From: Chloroflexota bacterium
Lineage (GTDB): Bacteria > Chloroflexota > Limnocylindria > Limnocylindrales > CSP1-4
Direction: 5' to 3'
DNA length: 64,000 nucleotides
Assembly: GCA_016191395.1 (NCBI GenBank)
Contig: JACPOS010000009.1
Coordinates: forward strand, 146,123-210,122
Position 1 is the first letter of the stretch. Each line of letters starts with the position of its first letter. A program made the position numbers and the translations under genes. Under the pieces are notes generated by a model. The model saw nothing but the letters and a program-made list of their open reading frames with translations. It was not told the origin of the DNA and did no database searches. Shown here in pieces: positions 1 through 8,065 of this stretch.

Positions 1-1539
1 CACGGCCTGGTCGCCGGTGCCACCGGTACAGGCAAGACGAAGACGCTCCAGATCCTCGCGGGCCAGCTGTCGGCGCTCGGCGTCCCGGTCTTCGCCGTCG
101 ACGTGAAGGGCGACGTCTCGGGCATCGGCGCTCCGGGCGACCCGGCTGATCCGAAGGTCACCGCGCGCTGCGAATCGCTCCGTTGGACGTTCCAGGCTGC
201 CGGGCACCCGCTCGAGGTGCTGTCGCTGTCGGGCAAGTCCGGCGCGCACGTGCGGGCCAGCATCTCGTCATTCGGACCGCTGCTCCTGGGCAAGGTCCTG
301 GACCTGAACGAGACCCAGACCTCCATCCTCTCGCTCGTCTTCCGCTACTGCGACGACCAGCAGCTGCCGCTGCTCGATCTCGCGGACCTGCGCACGACCC
401 TGAAGTTCCTCGGATCGGACGACGGCAAGGCCGTCCTCGAGGACCTCGGTGGCATCAGCTCCGCGTCGCTCGGCGTGATCCTCCGCTCCATCGTGACGAT
501 CGAGGAGGAGGGCGCCGACATCTTCTTCGGCGAGCCGGAGTTCGACGTCCACGACCTGCTCCGGACGACCCTCGACGGCCGGGGCATCGTCACGCTCCTC
601 GAGGTCGCGGACGTCATGGACCGGCCGCGCCTGTACTCGACGTTCGTGCTGTGGATGCTCGCCCAGCTGTACGAGAGCCTGCCCGAGGTGGGTGACATCC
701 CGAAGCCCAAGCTGGCCTTCTTCTTCGATGAGGCGCACCTGCTGTTCAACGACGCGTCGGAGGCCCTCCTGGAGCAGATCGAGCGCACCGCGCGGCTCAT
801 CCGCTCCAAGGGCGTCGGCGTGTACTTCGTCACCCAGGCGCCCACGGACGTCCCGTCGTCCGTGCTATCCCAGCTGGGCAACCGGATCCAGCATGCCCTG
901 CGCGCCTTCACCCCGGACGACGCCGACGCGCTCCGCAAGGCCGCGCGGACGTTCCCCGTGACCACCCATTACGACGTCGAGCGAACGATCACCTCGCTCG
1001 GCATCGGCGAGGCGCTGGTCACGGTCCTCTCGCCGAAGGGCGTCCCCACGCCGCTCGCCGCGACCCGGCTCATCCCGCCGGACTCGCGCATGGCGCCCCT
1101 CACGGACCAGGAGCTCTCGCAGCTGATCGCCGGCTCGCAGCTGTTCGGGCGGTACGGGACGGCGGTCGATCGTGAGAGCGCACACGAGATCATCACGGCC
1201 CGTCTCGCCGTCGCGCACCAGGCCGCCCAGGGAGCCGCCGGTGCCGCGGGCGCCCCCGCCGGAGCACCCGGCGCGAGTCCATACGGCGGCATGACGCCGG
1301 CGCAGTACGAGCGGGAGATCAGGCGCCAGGCCACGCAGGCCGAGCGGGACCGTCAGCGCGAGATCCGCGATGCCGAACGCGAGCGGAAGGCCCAGGCACG
1401 TGAGATGCGCGCTGCGGAGCGAGCTCGCCAGCGCACGCTCAACACGAGCATCCGCACGGTCGGCCGCGTCGCGGGCTCGCGACTCGGCCAGTCGATCATC
1501 CGCGGGGTCTTCAGCACGATCTTCGGGCGCGGCCGCTGA
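1..1539 (+). CDS. HerA/DUF853-type ATPase, 5' partial
   Basis: The frame is already open at base 1, so the gene begins upstream of the window; 512 residues are visible. A Walker A motif GATGTGKTKT lies at fragment residues 6-15, and a Walker B-like FFFDEAHLLF near residue 240. Both are typical of the HerA-like helicase C-terminal family (DUF853, YjgR-like), a group of FtsK/HerA-clade ATPases thought to act on DNA or as a motor; the true substrate is unknown. An Ala/Gly/Pro-rich linker near residue 415 leads to an Arg/Glu-rich, probably coiled-coil segment and then a short glycine/arginine tail. The next gene starts about 60 bp downstream on the same strand. Family assignment is fairly sure; biological role is not. 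Confidence 0.85.
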   Translation, partial: HGLVAGATGTGKTKTLQILAGQLSALGVPVFAVDVKGDVSGIGAPGDPADPKVTARCESLRWTFQAAGHPLEVLSLSGKSGAHVRASISSFGPLLLGKVLDLNETQTSILSLVFRYCDDQQLPLLDLADLRTTLKFLGSDDGKAVLEDLGGISSASLGVILRSIVTIEEEGADIFFGEPEFDVHDLLRTTLDGRGIVTLLEVADVMDRPRLYSTFVLWMLAQLYESLPEVGDIPKPKLAFFFDEAHLLFNDASEALLEQIERTARLIRSKGVGVYFVTQAPTDVPSSVLSQLGNRIQHALRAFTPDDADALRKAARTFPVTTHYDVERTITSLGIGEALVTVLSPKGVPTPLAATRLIPPDSRMAPLTDQELSQLIAGSQLFGRYGTAVDRESAHEIITARLAVAHQAAQGAAGAAGAPAGAPGASPYGGMTPAQYEREIRRQATQAERDRQREIRDAERERKAQAREMRAAERARQRTLNTSIRTVGRVAGSRLGQSIIRGVFSTIFGRGR

Positions 1540-1597
1540 GGCCCCGCCGATCCGGCAGCGGTACGATGACCTCGACCACGCTCCAGGAGCCCCGCCG

Positions 1598-3040
1598 ATG
1601 ACGCTCACCGGTACCAAGCCCCATCCGATCTACCTCGCCGGCAGGTGGGTGGAATCGCCCGATCGGCTCGACGTCGACAATCCGGCCGACCCGTCCATGC
1701 CCGCCGGTGCAACGTACAACGCGACCGAGGCGCAGTACGAGGAGGCGGTGACCGCCGCCGTCGCCGCGTTCCGCGAGACGCGCGCGCTCCCGGTGTACGA
1801 ACGGAGCCGGGCCCTGCGCGAGATCTCCGCGGGGATCAAGGAACGGCGCGAGGAGCTCGGGCGGATCCTGAGCATGGAGGCAGGCAAGCCGCTTCGAGAC
1901 GCCCTCGTCGAGGTCGACCGCTCGGTGTTCACCTTCCGGCTCGCCGCGGAGGAGGCCGAGCGGATGCTCGGTGAGGTGATTCCACTGGATCTCGTCGCGG
2001 CGTCGCGTGGGCGCTTTGGCATCACCCGGCGCTTCCCGGTGGGGCCCGTCGCCGGCATCAGCCCCTTCAACGTCCCGCTCAACCTTGCGGCGCACAAGAT
2101 CGCCCCCGCGATCGCGGCCGGCTGCTCGATCGTGCTGAAGCCGGCGACGAAGGATCCCCTGACGATCCTCACGGTCGGCGAGATCATCGACTCCGTCGGA
2201 CTCCCGGCCGGCGCCGTGAGCATCCTGCCGATGACACGCGAGCTGGGCGATCGGATGGTCTCCGACCCGCGCTTCAAGCTCCTCACCTTCACCGGCAGCC
2301 CGTCCGTCGGGTGGCGGATGAAGGAGCGGGCCGGGAAGAAGAAGGTCGTCCTTGAGCTGGGTGGCAACGCCGCGGTGATCATCGACGCGACCGCCGACAT
2401 CGACTGGGCGGTCAAGCGGATCCTCGTCGGCGGGTTCAGCTACGCCGGCCAGTCGTGCATCAGCGTCCAGCGCATCTACGTCCACGAGTCCGTCGCCGAG
2501 GCATTCCGGGAGAAGCTCCTTGCCGGCGTTCGCCTGCTCAAGGTTGGCGACCCGCTGGATCCCACGACGGACCTTGGCCCGATGGTCGACGAGCCGAACG
2601 CCGAGCGGGTCCGGCGCTGGGTCAGCGAGGCGGTCTCGATGGGCGGCACCGTGCTGGCAGGCGGGACGGCAGACGGCGCGTTCTTCCAGCCCACCGTCCT
2701 CGCGGACGTCCCGAACAACGCCCAGGTGTGCAGCAACGAGGCCTTCGCGCCGCTCGTGGTCCTGTCGACGTTCTCGGATTTCGGTGCGGCTATCGAGCAG
2801 GTCAACGACAGCGCATTCGGGCTCCAGACGGGCGTGTTCACGAACGACCTGGGCCACGCCTGGCAGGCGTTCAACGAGCTCGAGGTCGGCGGCGTCGTGA
2901 TGAACGACATCTCGAGCTACCGCGTGGATCACATGCCCTACGGCGGCGTCAAGGACTCCGGCCTGGGGCGCGAGGGCCTGCGCTGGTCGATCGAGGACAT
3001 GACCGAGCTCAAGATCATGGTCGTCGCCCAGCCGCAGTAG
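1598..3040 (+). CDS. aldehyde dehydrogenase family protein (480 aa)
   Basis: NAD(P)-dependent aldehyde dehydrogenase of usual length. The catalytic Cys is in AGQSCISV at about residue 287. The general base Glu is in LELGGNAA at about residue 253, the correct spacing for the family. The Rossmann cofactor region has ISPFNVPLNL and LKPATKDP, and FTGSPSVG is the glycine turn. The start is set at ATG 1598 because AGGAG lies 8 bases upstream; the frame stays open further upstream but overlaps the preceding gene. It resembles the succinate-semialdehyde/glyceraldehyde-3-phosphate (NADP, GapN-like) branch, but substrate cannot be read from the sequence. A TACGAT box lies 30 bp before the start and may be its promoter. 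No obvious pathway partner is adjacent. Confidence 0.93.
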   Translation: MTLTGTKPHPIYLAGRWVESPDRLDVDNPADPSMPAGATYNATEAQYEEAVTAAVAAFRETRALPVYERSRALREISAGIKERREELGRILSMEAGKPLRDALVEVDRSVFTFRLAAEEAERMLGEVIPLDLVAASRGRFGITRRFPVGPVAGISPFNVPLNLAAHKIAPAIAAGCSIVLKPATKDPLTILTVGEIIDSVGLPAGAVSILPMTRELGDRMVSDPRFKLLTFTGSPSVGWRMKERAGKKKVVLELGGNAAVIIDATADIDWAVKRILVGGFSYAGQSCISVQRIYVHESVAEAFREKLLAGVRLLKVGDPLDPTTDLGPMVDEPNAERVRRWVSEAVSMGGTVLAGGTADGAFFQPTVLADVPNNAQVCSNEAFAPLVVLSTFSDFGAAIEQVNDSAFGLQTGVFTNDLGHAWQAFNELEVGGVVMNDISSYRVDHMPYGGVKDSGLGREGLRWSIEDMTELKIMVVAQPQ

Positions 3041-3121
3041 GTTCGACGAGAGGCTCGGTCCTGGCCGACATCCAGGCGAAGCCCATACGGTTCGGGGGCG
3101 AGTCCGAGCCGGAGGCCGGAA

Positions 3122-4111
3122 TCAGCGGATAGCGCCGGCAGTTCGCCGCCTGGCAGTGATGAGTGTCAGCGGGGGTGCGGCTGAGAGGTCGAATCGCTCG
3201 ATTGCCTCGAAGCCTGCAGCTCGAAGCCACTCGACATAGGTTGAGAACGGATAGACGCGCCCGGCCCTCGTGCGCAGGAGGAGGCCGAGGGCGTAAAGGA
3301 CGACGCCTCGGGGTCCCTCGAGCCGCTCATCCGGGACCGCGTCCATGATCGCCACCCGTCCGCCCACCCGAACCGCCTCGCCAAGTCGGCCGAGCAGGCG
3401 GCGGTTGGTGGCCCCGTCGAACAGGTGGCAGACGTTGCCCGCGATCGCCAGGTCGTACTCGTCCCGGCCGAGGTCGATGGTGAAGAGGTCGCCGGCCCGC
3501 ATCTCGAACCGGGTGTCAAGGCCGGCGTCCGCGACCGCGCGGCGAGTCGCCGGGATCACGCCGGGCAGGTCAACGGCGGTCACCCGACAGGCCGGGTCTC
3601 GGGTGGCGAGCGCCAGGCTCCATGGCGCGGCCCCGGCGCCGAGATCGAGGATCCGGAGGCCCGACCCGGCCAGCTGGTCCGCGGCCCGCGCGGCGACCGG
3701 CGCGAAGAGTTCCGCGAGGAACCCGACCGCGTTCGGGTAGAGCTTCTCGGCCGCACCGCGATCGTCCACGGCGACCGCGGGACGATCGCTCCGGATTGCT
3801 TCGGCCAGACCCTCCCACGGAGTGCGCAACGATGCCAGCCGTTCCGGGTCCAGGCTCGTCGCCCGGTAGCGTCCGTCGGCGGTCCGGTCCACGAGGCCCA
3901 GCCCGGCCAATGCGGCAACGAGCAGGCGGCTGCCGCGCTCGCCGATGGAACATTCGGTTGCGAGCGTGGACGGGTCGATGGGCCCGGCCGCCAGCCGGGC
4001 GAGGACGCCGAGTCGGTCTGCAGCCGCAAGTGCCGCCGAGGCGGCGACCGCCTCCTGGAGGAAGGTCACGCGTTCGGCGGCCACTTCTCGTCCGTCTCGC
4101 GGCCCGGTCAT
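3122..4111 (-). CDS. SAM-dependent O-methyltransferase-like protein (329 aa)
   Basis: Class I methyltransferase with the architecture of the plant/bacterial O-methyltransferase family (acetylserotonin-OMT type). An N-terminal winged-helix dimerisation part (about residues 15-100, with LAAADRLGVLARL) is followed by a SAM-binding Rossmann domain with ILDLGAGAAPWSLALA near residue 155 and the acidic ribose-binding VTAVDLPGVI. The catalytic residues of true O-methyltransferases are not evident, so the substrate may be a small molecule of another kind. Its ATG overlaps the stop of the rifampin-phosphotransferase-like gene (ATGA), so it is the last gene of a leftward operon with translational coupling. 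No function is proposed beyond methylation. Confidence 0.85.
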   Translation of the reverse strand: MTGPRDGREVAAERVTFLQEAVAASAALAAADRLGVLARLAAGPIDPSTLATECSIGERGSRLLVAALAGLGLVDRTADGRYRATSLDPERLASLRTPWEGLAEAIRSDRPAVAVDDRGAAEKLYPNAVGFLAELFAPVAARAADQLAGSGLRILDLGAGAAPWSLALATRDPACRVTAVDLPGVIPATRRAVADAGLDTRFEMRAGDLFTIDLGRDEYDLAIAGNVCHLFDGATNRRLLGRLGEAVRVGGRVAIMDAVPDERLEGPRGVVLYALGLLLRTRAGRVYPFSTYVEWLRAAGFEAIERFDLSAAPPLTLITARRRTAGAIR

Positions 4112-6417
4112 GACCCCGGCTGGACAATTCCTGCGGCTCCGTCGACCGTGACGATCTGCCCATCACGGAGGCGGCTCGTGGCGTCGCCGGTGCCCACGAC
4201 GGCAGGAATTCCGTACTCCCGGGCGACGACGGAGGAGTGTGAGGCCACGCCTCCGGTGTCCGTCACGACGGCGACCGCTGTCGCGAACAGGGGCGTCCAG
4301 GCGGGTGTCGTGATCGGTGCCACGAGTACGTCGCCCGGCTGGAGCCGGTCGAATTCCGAGGCCGAGCGGATGACGCGTACCGGGCCGGTGGCACGGCCCG
4401 GGCTGGCGGCGATCCCGCGCAGGCCCGACGCATTGCCGGAGCCCGGCATTCGAACCGCCTCCTCGGCCGCGCCAAGGAATCGCTTCAATATCGGTGCCAT
4501 CTCGCCGATGATGAGAGGCGGTACCAGCCGACGCTGCCCGTCCCAGGCAGCACGCCGGCGCACCGCTTCACTACCCAGCTCCCGGTTGTCCTCCGACCCG
4601 CCGAGGGCAACGAGCAGCTCATGGTGGGTGATGAAGAACACCTGATCCGGATCGGCCAGCTGGCCCCGCTCGTACAGCAGCTCGCCGAGCCGGCGAACGG
4701 CCCGGCGCATGAGTGGCCAGCCCAACGTGAACCAGAACACCTGCTCCTCGCGCAGCGGCTGGAACCGCTGGGCCGTCGTCACGACCTTGTCGAACCTGGC
4801 CAGCAGCTTCGGCTCGCTGGCGAGCGCGGATCGGGCGTCCTGCTCGACGGCCATGCGCTCGGCCTCCAGCCGCGAGCGCCGTTCGGATGCAACGGCGGCG
4901 TCCGAGGGTGCAGCGCCGCGCTCTCCCAGGGTCGGGAAGACCCAGTCGAGCCCCTCCACGGCATGCCCGTATGCCTCGATCGACGGTGCGAACAGGCCTC
5001 GGAGCAACCAGAGGTGACTTCCGCCGATCCGCGGATGAAGATGGCGTCGATAGAAGGCAGCCAGCGGGATCTCTGCCTTCGTCGCGAACCCAGCGACGCC
5101 CATGATCGAGAAGAAGTACTCGCCCGCATCGTCGGCCAGCCCGTCGATGAGCTCGACGAGTCCTTCGGCCTGGAGGCGCTCCATTTGCTCGTCGCCACGG
5201 GCGACAAGCGCCCGGTGGCGCGGCAGGACCGACTCCCGCCACTCCCGCACGAAGAGCTCGACTCCGAACCGGGCCGTCTGGGGAATCATCATCACCGCCC
5301 GGCGAGGTCGAACGAGGAGCGAGGGAAGGAAGTACCGGAGCATGATCCAGGCCATCGACCGGAGGCTCGTGGGGAACGTGCTCAGCGAGTAGAAATACCA
5401 GCCATTGACCACGGCATGCAACGGACGAGGCAACGGGATCGGGACGCTCGCCCGCATGCCTTCGTGGAACCGATCCTCAAGCCGTGCCAGCAGCCATGAT
5501 TCAAAGAGCGGCGTGACCGGGTCACCCAGCCATTCGCCAAGCCTCAGGTTGCGGGCCCAACCGCCCGGCAGGGGCGGTCGCCAGTCGACCGGCTCCGGCA
5601 GGGCCGTCATCGGGCGGGCCTGAAGCAGGAACACGATGCCGTCGGCGATCGCCCACTCGATGTCCTGAGGTGTTCCGAAATGCGCTTCGACGCGTCGCGC
5701 CAGATCGGCCACTGCACGGGCCTGGTCCGTGTCGATCGAGCCCTCGCCGGCCCGCTGACAGACGACCGCGCCGGCCCGCACGATCCACTCGTCGGGGGTC
5801 GCCTCGCCGGCGACGAGCCGTTCGCCAAGACCCCGGACCGCGCTCACGACCGTCTCGCCCCGATCGCCGGTCACGGGGTTGGCGGTAAAGGCGACGCCGG
5901 CCGCCACGGCCGGGACAAGGCGCTGGATGAGGACGGCCATGCTCGCCCCGCCGCCGTCCCCTAGAGCCGCCCCGTACGCGGCGACCCTTGAGCTGAACGC
6001 GGACGCCCAGCAATGCCGCGCGGCGTCGACGATGGCATCGGCGCCCCTGACGTCGAGGACGCTCTCGTACTGCCCGGCGAACGATGCGCCGGGCAGGTCT
6101 TCGGCCACGCCTGAGGAGCGGACCGCCAGCGGGACTCCCTCGAAGCGATCGGCGACGGCTCGCAGGACACGCTCGACGTCGGCCGGAAGGGGCGCAGACT
6201 CGATCTCGGCGGGGGTCGAATCGCCGGCGAAGCCATTGGCGGCCATGAACGCATCGAATGCGTCGACGGTCAGGACCACGCCCTCGGGGACAGGGAAGCC
6301 TGACCTGAGCATCTCCCCAAGGGTCGCCGCCTTGTTGCCGACCCGGGGCCGGTCCTCACGGGACAGGTCGTCCAGGTCGATCAGGCAGGAGCCACTGGCC
6401 ACGTCAACGGCTTTCAT
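4108..6417 (-). CDS. rifampin phosphotransferase-like / PEP-utilising enzyme (769 aa)
   Basis: An N-terminal ATP-grasp domain of the PPDK/PEP-synthase type covers about residues 1-290 (NKAATLGEML, AVRSSGVAEDLPGASFAGQYES, IEWAIADGIVFLLQARP). A middle domain of roughly 350 residues has no PEP-synthase similarity that I recognise. A C-terminal swivelling phosphohistidine domain carries TDTGGVASHSSVVAREYGIP, with the phosphoryl-carrying His at about residue 727. The C-terminal TIM barrel that binds PEP/pyruvate in PEP synthase is absent and the His domain is last. This is the ATP-substrate-His order known from rifampin phosphotransferases, which phosphorylate rifamycins using ATP. Many such homologues have other or unknown substrates. 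It follows the cupredoxin gene by 18 bp and overlaps the methyltransferase gene. Confidence 0.85.
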   Translation of the reverse strand: MKAVDVASGSCLIDLDDLSREDRPRVGNKAATLGEMLRSGFPVPEGVVLTVDAFDAFMAANGFAGDSTPAEIESAPLPADVERVLRAVADRFEGVPLAVRSSGVAEDLPGASFAGQYESVLDVRGADAIVDAARHCWASAFSSRVAAYGAALGDGGGASMAVLIQRLVPAVAAGVAFTANPVTGDRGETVVSAVRGLGERLVAGEATPDEWIVRAGAVVCQRAGEGSIDTDQARAVADLARRVEAHFGTPQDIEWAIADGIVFLLQARPMTALPEPVDWRPPLPGGWARNLRLGEWLGDPVTPLFESWLLARLEDRFHEGMRASVPIPLPRPLHAVVNGWYFYSLSTFPTSLRSMAWIMLRYFLPSLLVRPRRAVMMIPQTARFGVELFVREWRESVLPRHRALVARGDEQMERLQAEGLVELIDGLADDAGEYFFSIMGVAGFATKAEIPLAAFYRRHLHPRIGGSHLWLLRGLFAPSIEAYGHAVEGLDWVFPTLGERGAAPSDAAVASERRSRLEAERMAVEQDARSALASEPKLLARFDKVVTTAQRFQPLREEQVFWFTLGWPLMRRAVRRLGELLYERGQLADPDQVFFITHHELLVALGGSEDNRELGSEAVRRRAAWDGQRRLVPPLIIGEMAPILKRFLGAAEEAVRMPGSGNASGLRGIAASPGRATGPVRVIRSASEFDRLQPGDVLVAPITTPAWTPLFATAVAVVTDTGGVASHSSVVAREYGIPAVVGTGDATSRLRDGQIVTVDGAAGIVQPGS

Positions 6418-6435
6418 TGACGCTACCTGGTTCCC

Positions 6436-7227
6436 TCACCTGACCGCGATCATCCCGACCATGCCGGCCTCCTTGTGACCGGGAACGGCGCAGTAGAACT
6501 CGAGGGTGCCGGCGGAGGTTGGCTTGATTGCGACGGCGGTCGTGGAGTTCGCCGCCAACTGGATGTTGATCTTCAGGGCATCGATCGTGAAGGAATGACC
6601 GAAGCCGTCCCTGTTGATCACGAACAGGCCCAGGACCTCGCCGTTCTTCATCTCCAGCCTCGTCTCCAGGAACTTCGTGTTCTCGGCCGTGACGACGCCG
6701 GTCGTGGTTGGTGCCTCGGCCACGCCACCCCCGGCTGACCCGACGGCGGCTCCCACGAATGACGTCGCGATCGCTCCTGCGACGGCGGCCCAGACCACCG
6801 CCGTGAGGATGCGCCCCCGAACCCCGACGCGGTCGATCCCACCGGTCCGGGCCTCGCGGAAGGCCGAGATCCCGGCGATCACCAGGACCGTGACCCCAGC
6901 CACGAGCGGCAGCGCCACGGTGAAGCCGGGATCGATCGGATGACTGAGCGAGTAGGGCAGGAACGTAGCATTCAGGAGCAGGAACAGGATCCCGGGAACG
7001 AGGGCGACGAGCCAGAACCGCGGCCGTGCCGGCGCGGCAGGCCAGAACGTGGCGAGAGCCGCCGCGACCGCGAAGGCGATGGAGAATCCAGCCAGGATGG
7101 GCAGGAACGCCGCGGCTTCCGGCGAGTCGAGCTCGGGCAGGATGAACAGGATGATCGAGTACACGAACGCCGCGACAAGCACCCAGTACGTCGCCGCGTA
7201 CAGCCGCATCGAGAACGTGCGTGCCAT
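6436..7227 (-). CDS. membrane protein with C-terminal cupredoxin domain (263 aa)
   Basis: About five hydrophobic segments fill residues 10-165, followed by a plastocyanin/azurin-like cupredoxin domain (about residues 185-263). The type-1 copper ligand set is visible: His in GFGHSFTID, then Cys, His and Met in YCAVPGHKEAGMVGM. The soluble domain is expected outside the membrane and to carry electrons or sense copper. The start is ATG with GGGAGG upstream. It lies 3 bp after another membrane protein gene and 18 bp before the phosphotransferase-like gene, so it belongs to their operon. Fusion of a polytopic membrane part to a cupredoxin is less common than a single anchor. Electron partner unknown. 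Confidence 0.85.
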   Translation of the reverse strand: MARTFSMRLYAATYWVLVAAFVYSIILFILPELDSPEAAAFLPILAGFSIAFAVAAALATFWPAAPARPRFWLVALVPGILFLLLNATFLPYSLSHPIDPGFTVALPLVAGVTVLVIAGISAFREARTGGIDRVGVRGRILTAVVWAAVAGAIATSFVGAAVGSAGGGVAEAPTTTGVVTAENTKFLETRLEMKNGEVLGLFVINRDGFGHSFTIDALKINIQLAANSTTAVAIKPTSAGTLEFYCAVPGHKEAGMVGMIAVR

Positions 7228-7230
7228 GAC

Positions 7231-8010
7231 CTACCTCCCTGTGTTGTCGCCTTCGATCCCGCGCTGACCCCGCTGGTCCCGGTCCCCCCGGTGCTCCCGG
7301 TCCTCCCGGTCCTCCTGCGCCGAGGCGTTCCACCACCGGCGCGAGATCAGCAGGCCGGTGGCCGCAAGCAGGAAGATGTGCAGGAGGAGGATCGGGAAGA
7401 GGAAGACGCCGAGGAAGACATCGCCTGCCAGCAGACCGAGCGACGTGAAGGCAAGCAGGGTGAGGAGCCAGGCGATCGAGCGAGGCATCCAGGGCATCGC
7501 GAGCGCGGCCGTGCCGAGCGCAAGGAACCCGAGGCCCTGGGTCAGCTGGCCGGCCTCGAAGAAGGCGCTGATGATCCCGGCGACCGTCCGGGCGAGGGCC
7601 ACGATCGCCGGCTGGTCGGCACCGGCCGCCGCAAACTGCGCGCCGAGGCCCCCGACGACGGTCATTCGGACGAAGGCGCCGATGATCCCGGTGACCGCCG
7701 TTACCCCGAGCGCCGCACCGAGCCTGCCGCGGACGGGGGCGTCCCGAGACAGCGCGAGCCCGGCGATGACGAGCAGGCCGCCCATCCCGAGCCAGCCGAG
7801 AGCATCGAAGACCATCGACAGCCGGTACAGGCCCGGGGCATAGGCGGCCATGATCAGCTCGTCGTAGTCGCCGCCGATGCCCGGCCGCGACGCGACGGTC
7901 CCGAGCGCGGCGAAGAAGGTCGTAAACAGGCCGACGAGCGTGACGGCAACGACGAGTCCCCAGCGGGCAAGAATCGAGAGCCACACGTCCCGAGCACCGC
8001 GAGTAGTCAC
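7231..8010 (-). CDS. polytopic membrane protein, unknown function (259 aa)
   Basis: Six to seven hydrophobic segments (for example WGLVVAVTLVGLFTTFFAAL, LLTLLAFTSLGLLAG and the following VFLFPILLLHIFLLAATGL) end in a charged cytoplasmic-looking tail rich in Asp/Arg/Glu/Gln. I do not recognise the family. The start is taken as GTG 8010 because GGAGG lies 5 nt upstream. An upstream extension would be arginine-rich and would overlap the end of the convergently arranged regulator gene at 8066. It is the first gene of the leftward operon with the cupredoxin protein, so it may act with it in a membrane redox or copper-related job; that link is only contextual. Confidence 0.75.
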   Translation of the reverse strand: MTTRGARDVWLSILARWGLVVAVTLVGLFTTFFAALGTVASRPGIGGDYDELIMAAYAPGLYRLSMVFDALGWLGMGGLLVIAGLALSRDAPVRGRLGAALGVTAVTGIIGAFVRMTVVGGLGAQFAAAGADQPAIVALARTVAGIISAFFEAGQLTQGLGFLALGTAALAMPWMPRSIAWLLTLLAFTSLGLLAGDVFLGVFLFPILLLHIFLLAATGLLISRRWWNASAQEDREDREHRGDRDQRGQRGIEGDNTGR

Positions 8011-8065
8011 GTCATCCTCCGACCATCTGCACGCGGCCACCCTAGGCCTGGCGTCGGGTCCCCTC

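Noticed and set aside
4108..6417. First read as phosphoenolpyruvate synthase
   Set aside because: The PEP-binding TIM barrel is missing and the phosphohistidine domain is C-terminal, which fits rifampin-phosphotransferase-like proteins better.
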